A stretch of DNA of 64,000 nucleotides, from positions 1 through 64,000 of the forward strand of contig SUYR01000010.1 of NCBI GenBank assembly GCA_015060335.1, given 5' to 3'. This document shows, one piece after another, positions 1 through 7,117 of the stretch. The DNA is from Bacteroidales bacterium. GTDB taxonomy: Bacteria > Bacteroidota > Bacteroidia > Bacteroidales > UBA932. Position 1 is the stretch's first letter; each line of letters starts with the position of its first letter. The notes below the pieces were generated by a model, which worked only from the letters and a program-made list of their open reading frames with translations, did not search any database and was not told the DNA's origin. The position numbers were made by a program, and so were the translations under genes.

Positions 1-63
1 AGCAAGAATTCTTTTTTCAAGGGCTTCCTGAATATAAGGACCTTTTCTTAATGAACGACTCAT
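1..63 (-). CDS. rpsS: 30S ribosomal protein S19 (N-terminal part, cut by window edge)
   Basis: Only the first 21 codons are inside the window. They read MSRSLRKGPYIQEAL and onward, the characteristic start of S19, which with S13 contacts the head of the 30S subunit and the A-site tRNA region. It follows rplB by 19 bp on the same strand, the usual L2-S19 order of the S10/spc ribosomal cluster, so it is co-transcribed from the promoter in front of rplC. The gene continues beyond position 1. Confidence 0.93.
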   Translation of the reverse strand, partial: MSRSLRKGPYIQEALEKRILA

Positions 64-82
64 AATCTCTTAATTTATTCCG

Positions 83-907
83 TTATTTTTTCCTTCTTTC
101 AATGATGAACTTGTTTGAAGTCGCCTTTGGATTACGAGTCTTGTAGCCCTTAGCTGGCAGACCCTTACGTGAACGTGGATGTCCTCCTGATGCGCGTCCT
201 TCACCACCACCCATTGGGTGATCTACCGGGTTCATAACAACACCACGGTTGCGAGGTCTGCGACCAAGCCATCTTCTACGTCCAGCCTTTCCATGTGACT
301 CCAGGTTGTGATCTGGATTTGATACTGTTCCAACAGTTGCGCGGCAAGTTACGAGAACCATTCTTGTCTCACCTGAAGGGAGACGAAGGATTGCGTGGTT
401 GCCCTCACGAGCTGCAAGCTGAGCGTATGTACCTGCAGAACGTGCCATAGCAGCACCCTGACCAGGACGAAGCTCAATGTTGTGAACAAGTGTACCAAGC
501 GGAATCTCAGAGAGGAAGAGTGTGTTACCTACCTCAGGAGCAACGCCTGCACCTGAAGCGATTTCCTGTCCTACCTTCAGTCCGTTAGGAGCGATGATGT
601 ATCTCTTCTCACCATCTGTGTACTGTACGAGTGCGATACGTGCGCTGCGGTTTGGATCGTACTCGATTGTAAGTACTGTTGCAGTGCACTCATCCTTCGA
701 ACGAAGGAAGTCGATCACACGGTACATTCTCTTGTGACCACCACCGATGTAGCGCATGGTCATCTTACCCTGATTGTTACGTCCACCTGACTTCTTGAGT
801 GGCTCAAGGAGTGACTTCTCAGGTCTCTTTGCGGTAATATCGTCAAAAGCACTAATTACCTTATTTCTCTGTCCGGGAGTTACCGGTTTGAATTTTCTTA
901 CTGCCAT
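83..907 (-). CDS. rplB: 50S ribosomal protein L2
   Basis: This 274-residue protein has the normal length of bacterial L2, the 23S rRNA-binding protein near the peptidyl-transferase centre needed for subunit joining. The start [15 protein letters not shown] and the C-terminal basic stretch with [13 protein letters not shown] are L2 signatures; the latter carries the conserved His implicated in activity of the family. It lies 12 bp after rplW and 19 bp before rpsS in the ribosomal operon. Nothing about it is unusual. Confidence 0.98.
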   Translation of the reverse strand: MAVRKFKPVTPGQRNKVISAFDDITAKRPEKSLLEPLKKSGGRNNQGKMTMRYIGGGHKRMYRVIDFLRSKDECTATVLTIEYDPNRSARIALVQYTDGEKRYIIAPNGLKVGQEIASGAGVAPEVGNTLFLSEIPLGTLVHNIELRPGQGAAMARSAGTYAQLAAREGNHAILRLPSGETRMVLVTCRATVGTVSNPDHNLESHGKAGRRRWLGRRPRNRGVVMNPVDHPMGGGEGRASGGHPRSRKGLPAKGYKTRNPKATSNKFIIERRKK

Positions 908-919
908 TGCTCAATTACC

Positions 920-1210
920 TTAAATGTTTGCGTAAAAATCAATCTTATCCTCACCGGCAACAGTCACGATAGCTTTCTTATAGTGATTTGCGCGGCCTGT
1001 AAGCATACCAGCCTTAGTATAGCGAGACTTTCTCTTGCCGTGATAGTTCATGGTGTTAACCTCTGCAACTGTCACGTTGTACATCTGCTCTACTGCAGCC
1101 TTGATCTGAAGCTTGTTGGCCTCACGGTCAACAATGAAACCGTAACGATTCAACTTTTCGCCCTGAATCGTCATTTTCTCAGTTACTATTGGCTTAATTA
1201 AAATTCCCAT
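920..1210 (-). CDS. rplW: 50S ribosomal protein L23
   Basis: This 96-residue protein matches L23 by its start (MGILIKPIVTEKMT), the V-x-x-MNYHGK segment and its place between L4 and L2. L23 sits at the exit of the peptide tunnel, where it docks trigger factor and SRP. It is spaced 13 bp from rplD and 12 bp from rplB. Length and sequence look ordinary for Bacteroidota. Confidence 0.97.
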   Translation of the reverse strand: MGILIKPIVTEKMTIQGEKLNRYGFIVDREANKLQIKAAVEQMYNVTVAEVNTMNYHGKRKSRYTKAGMLTGRANHYKKAIVTVAGEDKIDFYANI

Positions 1211-1223
1211 TTCTCAAAGATGT

Positions 1224-1853
1224 TTATCGTCTGATTCTTGACTCAAGGATCTCCTGTACGCCGTCAACAAGTACCATTGAATTTGAATTCATGATAGCAT
1301 AAGTGTTGAGCTCATCTACAGTGATAACCTTAACCTCAGGAAGGTTGCGAGACGAAAGATAAATATTAGAAGAGTTCTCTGGAAGTACGAAGAGTACCTT
1401 TCTTGTGCCAGCCTTGATGTTAGCAAGAATCTGGAGGAACTCCTTAGTCTTAGGTGCTTCCATTGCGAATGGCTCAACCATTACGATTGCATTCTCCTGA
1501 GCCTTGTAAGTAAGAGCTGAGAATCTTGCAAGCTGCTTGAGCTTCTTGTTGAGTTTCTTGCGGTAGCAACGTGGCTGAGGACCGAATACGCGTCCACCAC
1601 CTACATAGATACCTGCCTTGAGAGAACCGTGACGAGCGCCACCAGAACCCTTCTGACGAATAAGCTTCTTGGTGCTGTAAGAAATCTCGCTGCGATCCTT
1701 TGACTTAGCTGTTCCCTGACGCTGGTTAGCAAGATACTGCTTAACGTCGAGGTAGATAGCGTGATCGTTTGGCGTAATGCCGAAGATCTCCTCGTTGAGG
1801 ACAACCTTCTTTCCGGACTCTGATCCGTCAATTTTGTAAACTGACAACTCCAT
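1224..1853 (-). CDS. rplD: 50S ribosomal protein L4
   Basis: This 209-residue protein has L4 features: the [18 protein letters not shown] and [11 protein letters not shown] loop segments that reach into the exit tunnel, and [12 protein letters not shown]4 is an early-assembly 23S rRNA-binding protein; in some bacteria, notably gammaproteobacteria, it also autoregulates its operon. It begins 3 bp after rplC ends, implying translational coupling. Nothing here shows whether L4 autoregulation exists in this organism. Confidence 0.97.
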   Translation of the reverse strand: MELSVYKIDGSESGKKVVLNEEIFGITPNDHAIYLDVKQYLANQRQGTAKSKDRSEISYSTKKLIRQKGSGGARHGSLKAGIYVGGGRVFGPQPRCYRKKLNKKLKQLARFSALTYKAQENAIVMVEPFAMEAPKTKEFLQILANIKAGTRKVLFVLPENSSNIYLSSRNLPEVKVITVDELNTYAIMNSNSMVLVDGVQEILESRIRR

Positions 1854-1856
1854 AGC

Positions 1857-2480
1857 TTAATCCTCCACAATTACATATGAACCCTTAGCTCCTGGTACAG
1901 AGCCTTTAACTACGATAAGGTTGTTCTCCGGCATAACCTTGATAACCTCGAGGTTGAATACGGTTACGCGAGCGTTACCCATGTGACCTGCCATGCGAGT
2001 TCCCTTGAATACGCGTGAAGGCCATGCACAAGCACCGAGTGAACCAGGGTGACGGAGACGGTTGTGCTGACCGTGAGTCTGGCCACCTACACCGGCAAAT
2101 CCGTGACGCTTAACTACGCCCTGGAATCCCTTACCTTTTGATGTTCCGACAACGTCCACATAAGCTACACCGTCGAAGATGTCTGCTACAGTGAGAGTGT
2201 CGCCAAGCTTAAGCTCCTGAGCAAAGTTAGCCTTAAACTCTACGAGCTTGCGCTTTGGTGTGGTTCCTGCCTTTTCAAAATGGCCCTTAAGAGCCTTGCT
2301 GGCATGCTTTTCCGAAATTTCGTCATAGGCAAGCTGTACAGCGGCATAACCATCTTTCTCTACTGTACGAATCTGCGTAACTACACATGGACCAGCCTCA
2401 ATAACGGTGCATGGAATATTTCTTCCATCGGCACCGAAAACGGAAGTCATTCCGATTTTCTTTCCAATTAATCCAGGCAT
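1857..2480 (-). CDS. rplC: 50S ribosomal protein L3
   Basis: This 207-residue protein starts [15 protein letters not shown] and has the L3 signature around [19 protein letters not shown]3 is one of the two assembly-initiator proteins of the large subunit. It is the first gene of the operon in this window: a clear TAtcTTTG promoter lies about 60 bp upstream, and there is no rpsJ in front of it, although the S10-L3 order is usual in bacteria and in most Bacteroidales. Confidence 0.98.
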   Translation of the reverse strand: MPGLIGKKIGMTSVFGADGRNIPCTVIEAGPCVVTQIRTVEKDGYAAVQLAYDEISEKHASKALKGHFEKAGTTPKRKLVEFKANFAQELKLGDTLTVADIFDGVAYVDVVGTSKGKGFQGVVKRHGFAGVGGQTHGQHNRLRHPGSLGACAWPSRVFKGTRMAGHMGNARVTVFNLEVIKVMPENNLIVVKGSVPGAKGSYVIVED

Positions 2481-2518
2481 TGGTTTGTTTAATTAATTGA
2501 TTATAAATACTTTATACT

Positions 2519-2537
2519 CCGCAACACATTTTTGCGG
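2519..2537 (-). other. small hairpin at the 5' end of the ribosomal-operon leader
   Basis: CCGCAA (2519-2524) and TTGCGG (2532-2537) form a 6-bp stem with a 7-nt loop. The stem falls at the predicted transcription start, so the mRNA would begin with it. It could stabilise the transcript or be a protein-binding site; short stems also occur by chance. Confidence 0.3.
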
Positions 2538-2541
2538 GCTG

Positions 2542-2571
2542 CAAAGATACGATTATTATTTTAATTTTCAA
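2542..2571 (-). promoter_or_regulatory. Bacteroidota-type promoter of the ribosomal-protein operon
   Basis: On the minus strand a -7 element TATCTTTG (2542-2549) is preceded by a TTG -33 element (2569-2571) with 19 bp between them. This matches the known Bacteroidota sigma consensus of TTTG/TTG near -33 and TAnnTTTG near -7. The start site should lie near 2535, leaving a leader of about 55 nt before rplC. It is the best-matching complete promoter in the window. Confidence 0.85.
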
Positions 2572-2663
2572 CACTTTACGGCAAATTTTTGTTGATAACT
2601 TTTCGTTTTCCTAACGAGGTAGGAGCACGCAACGCCAACACGTAACGCGCTACCCCTTAAGCA

Positions 2664-2711
2664 TTTACGTCTGATGCCTGCTCCCCAAAGTACGCAGGCA
2701 TCAGACGTAAA
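2664..2711. terminator. 18-bp perfect inverted repeat, probable transcription terminator
   Basis: TTTACGTCTGATGCCTGC (2664-2681) is repeated as its exact reverse complement at 2694-2711, around a 12-nt loop. It lies just past the end of the decayed gene at 2741-2969 and before the ribosomal promoter, where a terminator for the minus-strand unit starting at 3901 would be expected. No strong T-run follows on either strand, so intrinsic termination is an inference from stem strength and position. Confidence 0.6.
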
Positions 2712-2740
2712 ACATTAACTATCAACCTATTACAGATTAC

Positions 2741-2969
2741 TTACCTTACTGCCTGCCTATAGCGGACATTCTGGTTGACGATGGCATTTACAAGTGCATC
2801 ACCGCCGGTTTCGCTGTCACATGCATAGTCAAGCATGACTATTGCGGTTCTGCCCGGAAGTCTGGTCGCCTCCCTGTTGAGAAGAGTCCAGATATCCTTT
2901 ACCACACGCCGTAAAGACCAGAAACATCAGAGATGCCGTTAAGGCAAAATGCCTGACCACGTCTTTCAT
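2741..2969 (-). pseudogene. remnant of a secreted lipoprotein gene (possible PI-PLC-like C-terminus)
   Basis: Reading starts at 2969 with a good lipoprotein signal peptide (MKDVVRHFALTASLMFLVF then the lipobox TACG), but this frame stops after 46 residues. A second frame then carries a plausible protein tail ending at 2741, including LPGRTAIVMLDYACDS and VNAIVNQNVRYRQ. That tail resembles the end of phosphatidylinositol-phospholipase-C-like secreted proteins, from memory of the family. A signal peptide joined out of frame to a C-terminus, with the central domain missing, indicates an internal deletion plus frameshift. It follows the EEP-family lipoprotein by 26 bp in the same direction. Confidence 0.6.
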
Positions 2970-2995
2970 ATGTTTAAGTATTGATGTACGAACTG

Positions 2996-3901
2996 CTACC
3001 ACTTGTAATAGAACAGAGCCAGCACCGGATTATGGTCCGAGATGTACTGATATGTAGCCCACGGCCCTGTGACTGTACGGAAGCTCTTTATGGTAAGACC
3101 CTCAAAGAAAATGTGATCTATGACCTGAGTCTTTGAGCCATAGCCATGACAGGTGATGCCACTGTCTGTATCACGTGTAGATGTCCTTGCATTAGACATT
3201 TCAAAAAGAGCGCACACATCGCTTTCCTGCTCTGCATTCATATCTCCCGTAAGGATGACAGGATATTTGAACCCGTTGATGCTCTTCATCCTGCTTCGGA
3301 TAAGCTTTGCGCCTTCTGTCTTGGCTTTCGCCACCTGATGGTCGAGATGGGTATTGAAGTGGAAGAATCTCTTTCCTGATATCTTTTCTTTAAGAAGCAC
3401 CCATGTGCAGTCCCTGTAGTTGGCCGCTCCCCATCCTTTGGACGGAGTATCAGGGGTCTCCGAAAGCCAGAAAGTACCGCAGTCCAGCATTTCGAATCTT
3501 TCCTTGTTCCATAGCACAGACATGGTCTCTCCGGAACCTTCTGTCTTGCCGTTATTCCTTACAAGTCCGTAAGTCTCGTACTGAGGAAGATTTTCAACTA
3601 TGTAATTCCTCTGGCTTATGTAGCACTCCTGCAGGCCTACGATATCCGGATTCTTTGTCTTGAGCATTTCAATGATTCCCTTCTTTCTGTTGTCCCAAGC
3701 CTTAACCCCGGTATCAGACGATGAAGGATACTTGATATTAAAAGATATCGCCTTGATCTTGAACTCGTTCTGCGACGGCGTCGTTGTCGTCTCTTTATCA
3801 CCGCTGCCGGCCGGAGCCTTTACCGGTTCATCCTTGTCAGCGCAAGCAACCAGCAGGACAGCTGCAGTTAAAATTGAAAATGCTTTGAATACAGTCTTCA
3901 T
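2996..3901 (-). CDS. endonuclease/exonuclease/phosphatase-family lipoprotein
   Basis: This 301-residue protein has a lipoprotein signal peptide (lipobox LVAC near residue 20) and an Asp/Glu/Lys-rich linker, so it is probably anchored on the outer membrane. The rest is a metal-dependent EEP domain: FNIKYPSSSD near the start, VGLQE (metal-binding Glu), HFNTHLDHQ, LTGDMNAE, and IDHIFF with SDHNPV at the end. These are the catalytic blocks of the fold shared by DNase I-like nucleases, sphingomyelinases and inositol phosphatases. Secreted Bacteroidales members may act on phosphodiesters of nucleic acids, phospholipids or glycans; the substrate cannot be read here. Downstream lies the remnant of another secreted gene, possibly once part of the same unit. 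Confidence 0.85.
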   Translation of the reverse strand: MKTVFKAFSILTAAVLLVACADKDEPVKAPAGSGDKETTTTPSQNEFKIKAISFNIKYPSSSDTGVKAWDNRKKGIIEMLKTKNPDIVGLQECYISQRNYIVENLPQYETYGLVRNNGKTEGSGETMSVLWNKERFEMLDCGTFWLSETPDTPSKGWGAANYRDCTWVLLKEKISGKRFFHFNTHLDHQVAKAKTEGAKLIRSRMKSINGFKYPVILTGDMNAEQESDVCALFEMSNARTSTRDTDSGITCHGYGSKTQVIDHIFFEGLTIKSFRTVTGPWATYQYISDHNPVLALFYYKW

Positions 3902-3940
3902 ATCATGGATTTTGATTCAGAGCATAAAGATACCCTATCC

Positions 3941-3957
3941 TCATATGAGCCATATGA
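3941..3957. promoter_or_regulatory. 7-bp palindromic half-sites upstream of the EEP lipoprotein gene
   Basis: TCATATG and CATATGA form a perfect dyad separated by 3 bp, about 40 bp upstream of the start at 3901. A weak -7-like TATCTTTA lies between it and the gene (3925-3932). This placement suits a dimeric regulator, but no regulator is encoded next to it and a short palindrome may be chance. Confidence 0.25.
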
Positions 3958-4002
3958 CAATTTGCGCCATTTTCGTATTATCTGCCGTCACAAAACAACA
4001 CA

Positions 4003-6192
4003 TTATCTGGCTTCCAGGTAGAATACAGCACTTGAGTAAAGTTTAGGGATTTCCGGATTTATTCCGAAGTTCTTCAGATAAGACCCGCTGAAGGTCTTCC
4101 CGTCTCCCCAGAAACAGGATTTGTCCACATTGAGTTCGCGGATTGAATATTCCATATCGTCAGAGAGACCTTCCAGCTTGAATGACGGCTTCAGAGTCCT
4201 TCCCTGATACCTTATGGTGTATGTGAAGACCACTGCCCTCTTCTTGTCCTCACTGACATACATGAGGGCATAGTAATCCCCGTCATATGGGCTGCAAAGC
4301 CTGTATAGGTCACCGTAATATACGAGATCACGGTACTGCTTGAACGAGGCAATCGCCTTTCTGGCAAAATCCTTCTCCTGACCGGTCATATCCGAAGGCT
4401 GCAGTTCCATTCCGAGTCGCTCTGAACATGCCACATCAAAACGGAATTTCAAAGGAGTCACATTCTGGGTCTGATGGTTAGGCACGGCACTGACATGGCT
4501 GCCGCATGCTATTGCCGGATATATGAGATTGGTTCCATACTGTATGAACACCCTTGACAGGGCCTCTGTATTGTCTGAAGTCCACGCCTCATTGCAATAG
4601 TGCAGGGCACCGTAATCCAGCCTTCCGCCGCCACTTGAACAGCTCTGGATGATGACATCCGGATATTTCTCACGGATGCGTCTGTAAACGGAATACAGTC
4701 CCTGATTGTAATCCCACCAGAAATGGCTCTGATTTTCGCCCAGATGTTCCGAACCGACATTCTCCATATGACGGTTACAGTCCCATTTGATGTAATCTAT
4801 ACCCTCTGCCAGCTGCATTGTGGAATCAAATACTCCGAAGACAAAATCCTGAACTTCGGGGTTCGTCATATCCAGAAGCCACTGGGTGCGGATAGTGGTC
4901 AGTTCACGCCCTTTCTCTCCAACTATCCACTCCGGATGTTCCTGCGCAAGGCGGCTTTTCGGATTGACCATTTCAGGCTCTATCCATATTCCGAACTTCA
5001 ATCCCTTGGAATGGGCATAATCCGCAATTGCAGCGACTCCGTTCGGAAGCTTCTCCTCCACTATCTGCCAGTCGCCGAGCCCCTGATTGGAGCCGTTGCG
5101 AGGATAATCCTTTCCGCCGAACCAGCCATCATCGAGAACGAACATCTCAAGTCCCATGGAAGCGACATTATCAATGATACCCTTAAGTATCTGTTCGTTG
5201 AATTTGAAATATGTGCCTTCCCAGTTGTTCAGCAATGTCGGACACATCATCGAGGAATCGTAAAGATAATGACGGCGCGCCCATGAGTGAAGATTTCTTG
5301 ACGCCTTTCCGGCACCTTCCGCACTGAATGTATATATCATATCCGGAGTCTGAAAGGTCTTTCCCGGCTTAAGCTGATAATCTGCTCCCGGAGTACCTGC
5401 ACCTGAAACAACAGAGAGCATCTCCGTTTCATCTATCTGAAAATCAATGCTATAGTTACCGGACCATGCTAACGCTCCCGCAATGACCTCTCCATAATTC
5501 TCATTGAACTCAGCAGCATCCAGACTCAACATGAACGAAGGGTTTTCCGTATGTGTGGTGCGGACTCCCTTGATGCTGCGGATGGATTTGATACCTGGTG
5601 TGAGCAGCTCTCGCTTCACCTGCATCTCCCTCGCCCATGAACCGTAGAAGTGAGTGAGAAGATATCTGGATGCATGGATATTGATTGCCGAAGATGCATA
5701 TGACTCCAGAACTACCGGCTTTCTGCCTCCGTTAGTGATTTCCGCATGAGTCACAATCACATCCTCTTTCTGATAGGCATCATAATACAGGTCCACAGAC
5801 AGGTCCGTCTTGCTGTCCTTCAGACTGACAACCGTACGCACTGCTGCATCTGAAACGTTTCTTACTGAATGGCCCTCATAGAGCAGCTCCGTATTCAATT
5901 CACCTGTAGAATATTTCACTGCCAGGGCAGCCTGATTGAAGTATCGTCCTCCGCGTGCAGGATAAGCAGGCGGTTCCGTTCCATAATCCCAACGCCTGTA
6001 ACTCCTGTAACCGGAAATCTGCTCAGGACGGTCGAATTTCTTTCCATAATGATAGAATGAAACCTCACCATTTTCCTGAACATACAGAAGCATCTGAGTT
6101 TCAGATGTTTCAATAGAAATAAGCTTAGGCTCTGAAGCGAAGGCAGCAGCAGAGGCTGCCAGGAAGAAAAGGATAAGACAGATACGTTTCAT
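4003..6192 (-). CDS. GH36-family alpha-galactosidase, secreted
   Basis: The preferred start is the ATG at 6192, giving a Sec signal peptide (MKRICLILFFLAASAAAFA); the frame stays open upstream for 8 more codons without a better start. The 729-residue product has GH36 architecture: N-terminal beta-sandwich, (beta/alpha)8 barrel and C-terminal sheet. Around residue 471 IKWDCNRH carries the expected nucleophile Asp, and SCSSGGGRLDYG followed by WTSDNT (Asp near 540) holds the acid/base. LDDGWFGG and GIWIEPEMV are further barrel signatures. The enzyme should release terminal alpha-linked galactose from oligosaccharides such as raffinose-type or host alpha-Gal glycans. It has its own promoter (6214-6221), divergent from the di-adenylate cyclase gene, and is not inside a Sus locus. 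Confidence 0.93.
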   Translation of the reverse strand: MKRICLILFFLAASAAAFASEPKLISIETSETQMLLYVQENGEVSFYHYGKKFDRPEQISGYRSYRRWDYGTEPPAYPARGGRYFNQAALAVKYSTGELNTELLYEGHSVRNVSDAAVRTVVSLKDSKTDLSVDLYYDAYQKEDVIVTHAEITNGGRKPVVLESYASSAINIHASRYLLTHFYGSWAREMQVKRELLTPGIKSIRSIKGVRTTHTENPSFMLSLDAAEFNENYGEVIAGALAWSGNYSIDFQIDETEMLSVVSGAGTPGADYQLKPGKTFQTPDMIYTFSAEGAGKASRNLHSWARRHYLYDSSMMCPTLLNNWEGTYFKFNEQILKGIIDNVASMGLEMFVLDDGWFGGKDYPRNGSNQGLGDWQIVEEKLPNGVAAIADYAHSKGLKFGIWIEPEMVNPKSRLAQEHPEWIVGEKGRELTTIRTQWLLDMTNPEVQDFVFGVFDSTMQLAEGIDYIKWDCNRHMENVGSEHLGENQSHFWWDYNQGLYSVYRRIREKYPDVIIQSCSSGGGRLDYGALHYCNEAWTSDNTEALSRVFIQYGTNLIYPAIACGSHVSAVPNHQTQNVTPLKFRFDVACSERLGMELQPSDMTGQEKDFARKAIASFKQYRDLVYYGDLYRLCSPYDGDYYALMYVSEDKKRAVVFTYTIRYQGRTLKPSFKLEGLSDDMEYSIRELNVDKSCFWGDGKTFSGSYLKNFGINPEIPKLYSSAVFYLEAR

Positions 6193-6213
6193 AAAATCAC
6201 ATAATGTTTCGTG

Positions 6214-6245
6214 CAAATCTAAATAAAAGTAACAACAATCGGCAA
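6214..6245 (-). promoter_or_regulatory. promoter of the GH36 gene
   Basis: Minus-strand TAGATTTG (6214-6221) fits the TAnnTTTG -7 box, with TTG (6243-6245) 21 bp further upstream as a possible -33. It leaves a short leader before the start at 6192, which supports that start over the upstream one at 6216, which would overlap the box. Confidence 0.6.
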
Positions 6246-6273
6246 CATGGAAAGCAGTTTCGTATTAAATTGT

Positions 6274-6281
6274 TATCTTTG
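6274..6281 (+). promoter_or_regulatory. -7 box of the cdaA-mutS2 unit
   Basis: TATCTTTG at 6274-6281 matches the Bacteroidota -7 consensus and stands 20 bp before the cdaA start. No good TTG -33 element is visible at the right spacing. It faces away from the GH36 promoter, so the two promoters lie back to back in about 110 bp. Confidence 0.6.
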
Positions 6282-6301
6282 CGCGGATATAGATATAAGG
6301 T

Positions 6302-7105
6302 ATGACGCTGCTTGCATTTTTAGGATTTCTCGAACTGTCCATTGCAGACATTCTGGATATTATACTGCTTGGTCTGATTATCTTCTTCCTGTTCAAATGG
6401 ATCAGGGGGACATCGGCCATGAGTATCTTCATCGCCATCGTGTCGCTTTATCTGATCAGAGTGGTGGTCGGTGCGTTCAACATGAGACTGATGACTGCCA
6501 TAATGGACATGGTGCTGGACGTGGGAGTACTGGCGCTGATTGTGATTTTCCAGCCGGAGATACGAAAGTTCCTCATAAGACTCGGAAACAAATACATGAG
6601 CAGCGCCCGTGGACAGAAACTCCTCAATAGAATCCTTGGAGGCGGTAAGACGGCAAAGTCCTCAAGCGAAGAGGTCAACGATCTCACCGAAGCATGCAGA
6701 AGGATGTCTGAAGACAAGACCGGAGCACTGATAGTCATAGCACACAACACTCCTCTGGACGATATAATCAGTACGGGAGACCGACTTGACGCGAAGATAC
6801 ACAGAAGGCTTATTATGAATCTGTTCTTCAAGAATTCGCCTCTGCATGACGGTGCAGTGGTCATTTCAGGAGGAAGGATCGTGGCTGCGAGATGCACTCT
6901 GCCTATCACGGAAAAGAAGAACATTCCCGCAAAATTCGGAATGAGGCACAAAGCGGCTATCGGTATTACAGAAGAGACTGACGCAGATGCTATTGTTGTT
7001 TCTGAAGAAACAGGAAACATCTCGTTCGTCAAAAGTGGCGAGGTGACGCCTATAAACAATATCAACGAATTGAAATTGCTTTTGAACACATCTTTCGGAG
7101 AATAA
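6302..7105 (+). CDS. cdaA: membrane di-adenylate cyclase (CdaA/DacA type)
   Basis: This 267-residue protein has about three N-terminal membrane helices (residues 5-85) followed by a DisA_N cyclase domain. The catalytic blocks are visible: HDGAVVISGGRIVAARCTLP (the DGA motif) and FGMRHKAAIGITEETDA (the RHR-like motif, here RHK). It should condense two ATP into cyclic di-AMP, which controls potassium and osmolyte homeostasis and cell-envelope integrity. It is the only member of its kind seen here and is followed 12 bp later by mutS2, so the two are probably co-transcribed. The usual CdaA regulator gene (ybbR/cdaR) is not adjacent. Confidence 0.92.
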   Translation: MTLLAFLGFLELSIADILDIILLGLIIFFLFKWIRGTSAMSIFIAIVSLYLIRVVVGAFNMRLMTAIMDMVLDVGVLALIVIFQPEIRKFLIRLGNKYMSSARGQKLLNRILGGGKTAKSSSEEVNDLTEACRRMSEDKTGALIVIAHNTPLDDIISTGDRLDAKIHRRLIMNLFFKNSPLHDGAVVISGGRIVAARCTLPITEKKNIPAKFGMRHKAAIGITEETDADAIVVSEETGNISFVKSGEVTPINNINELKLLLNTSFGE

Positions 7106-7110
7106 GGAGG
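7104..7110 (+). promoter_or_regulatory. strong Shine-Dalgarno for the mutS2 TTG start
   Basis: AAGGAGG lies 7 nt before the TTG codon. Bacteroidota mostly initiate without strong Shine-Dalgarno sequences, so this site stands out and decides the start. Confidence 0.7.
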
Positions 7111-7117
7111 GTAAGAA

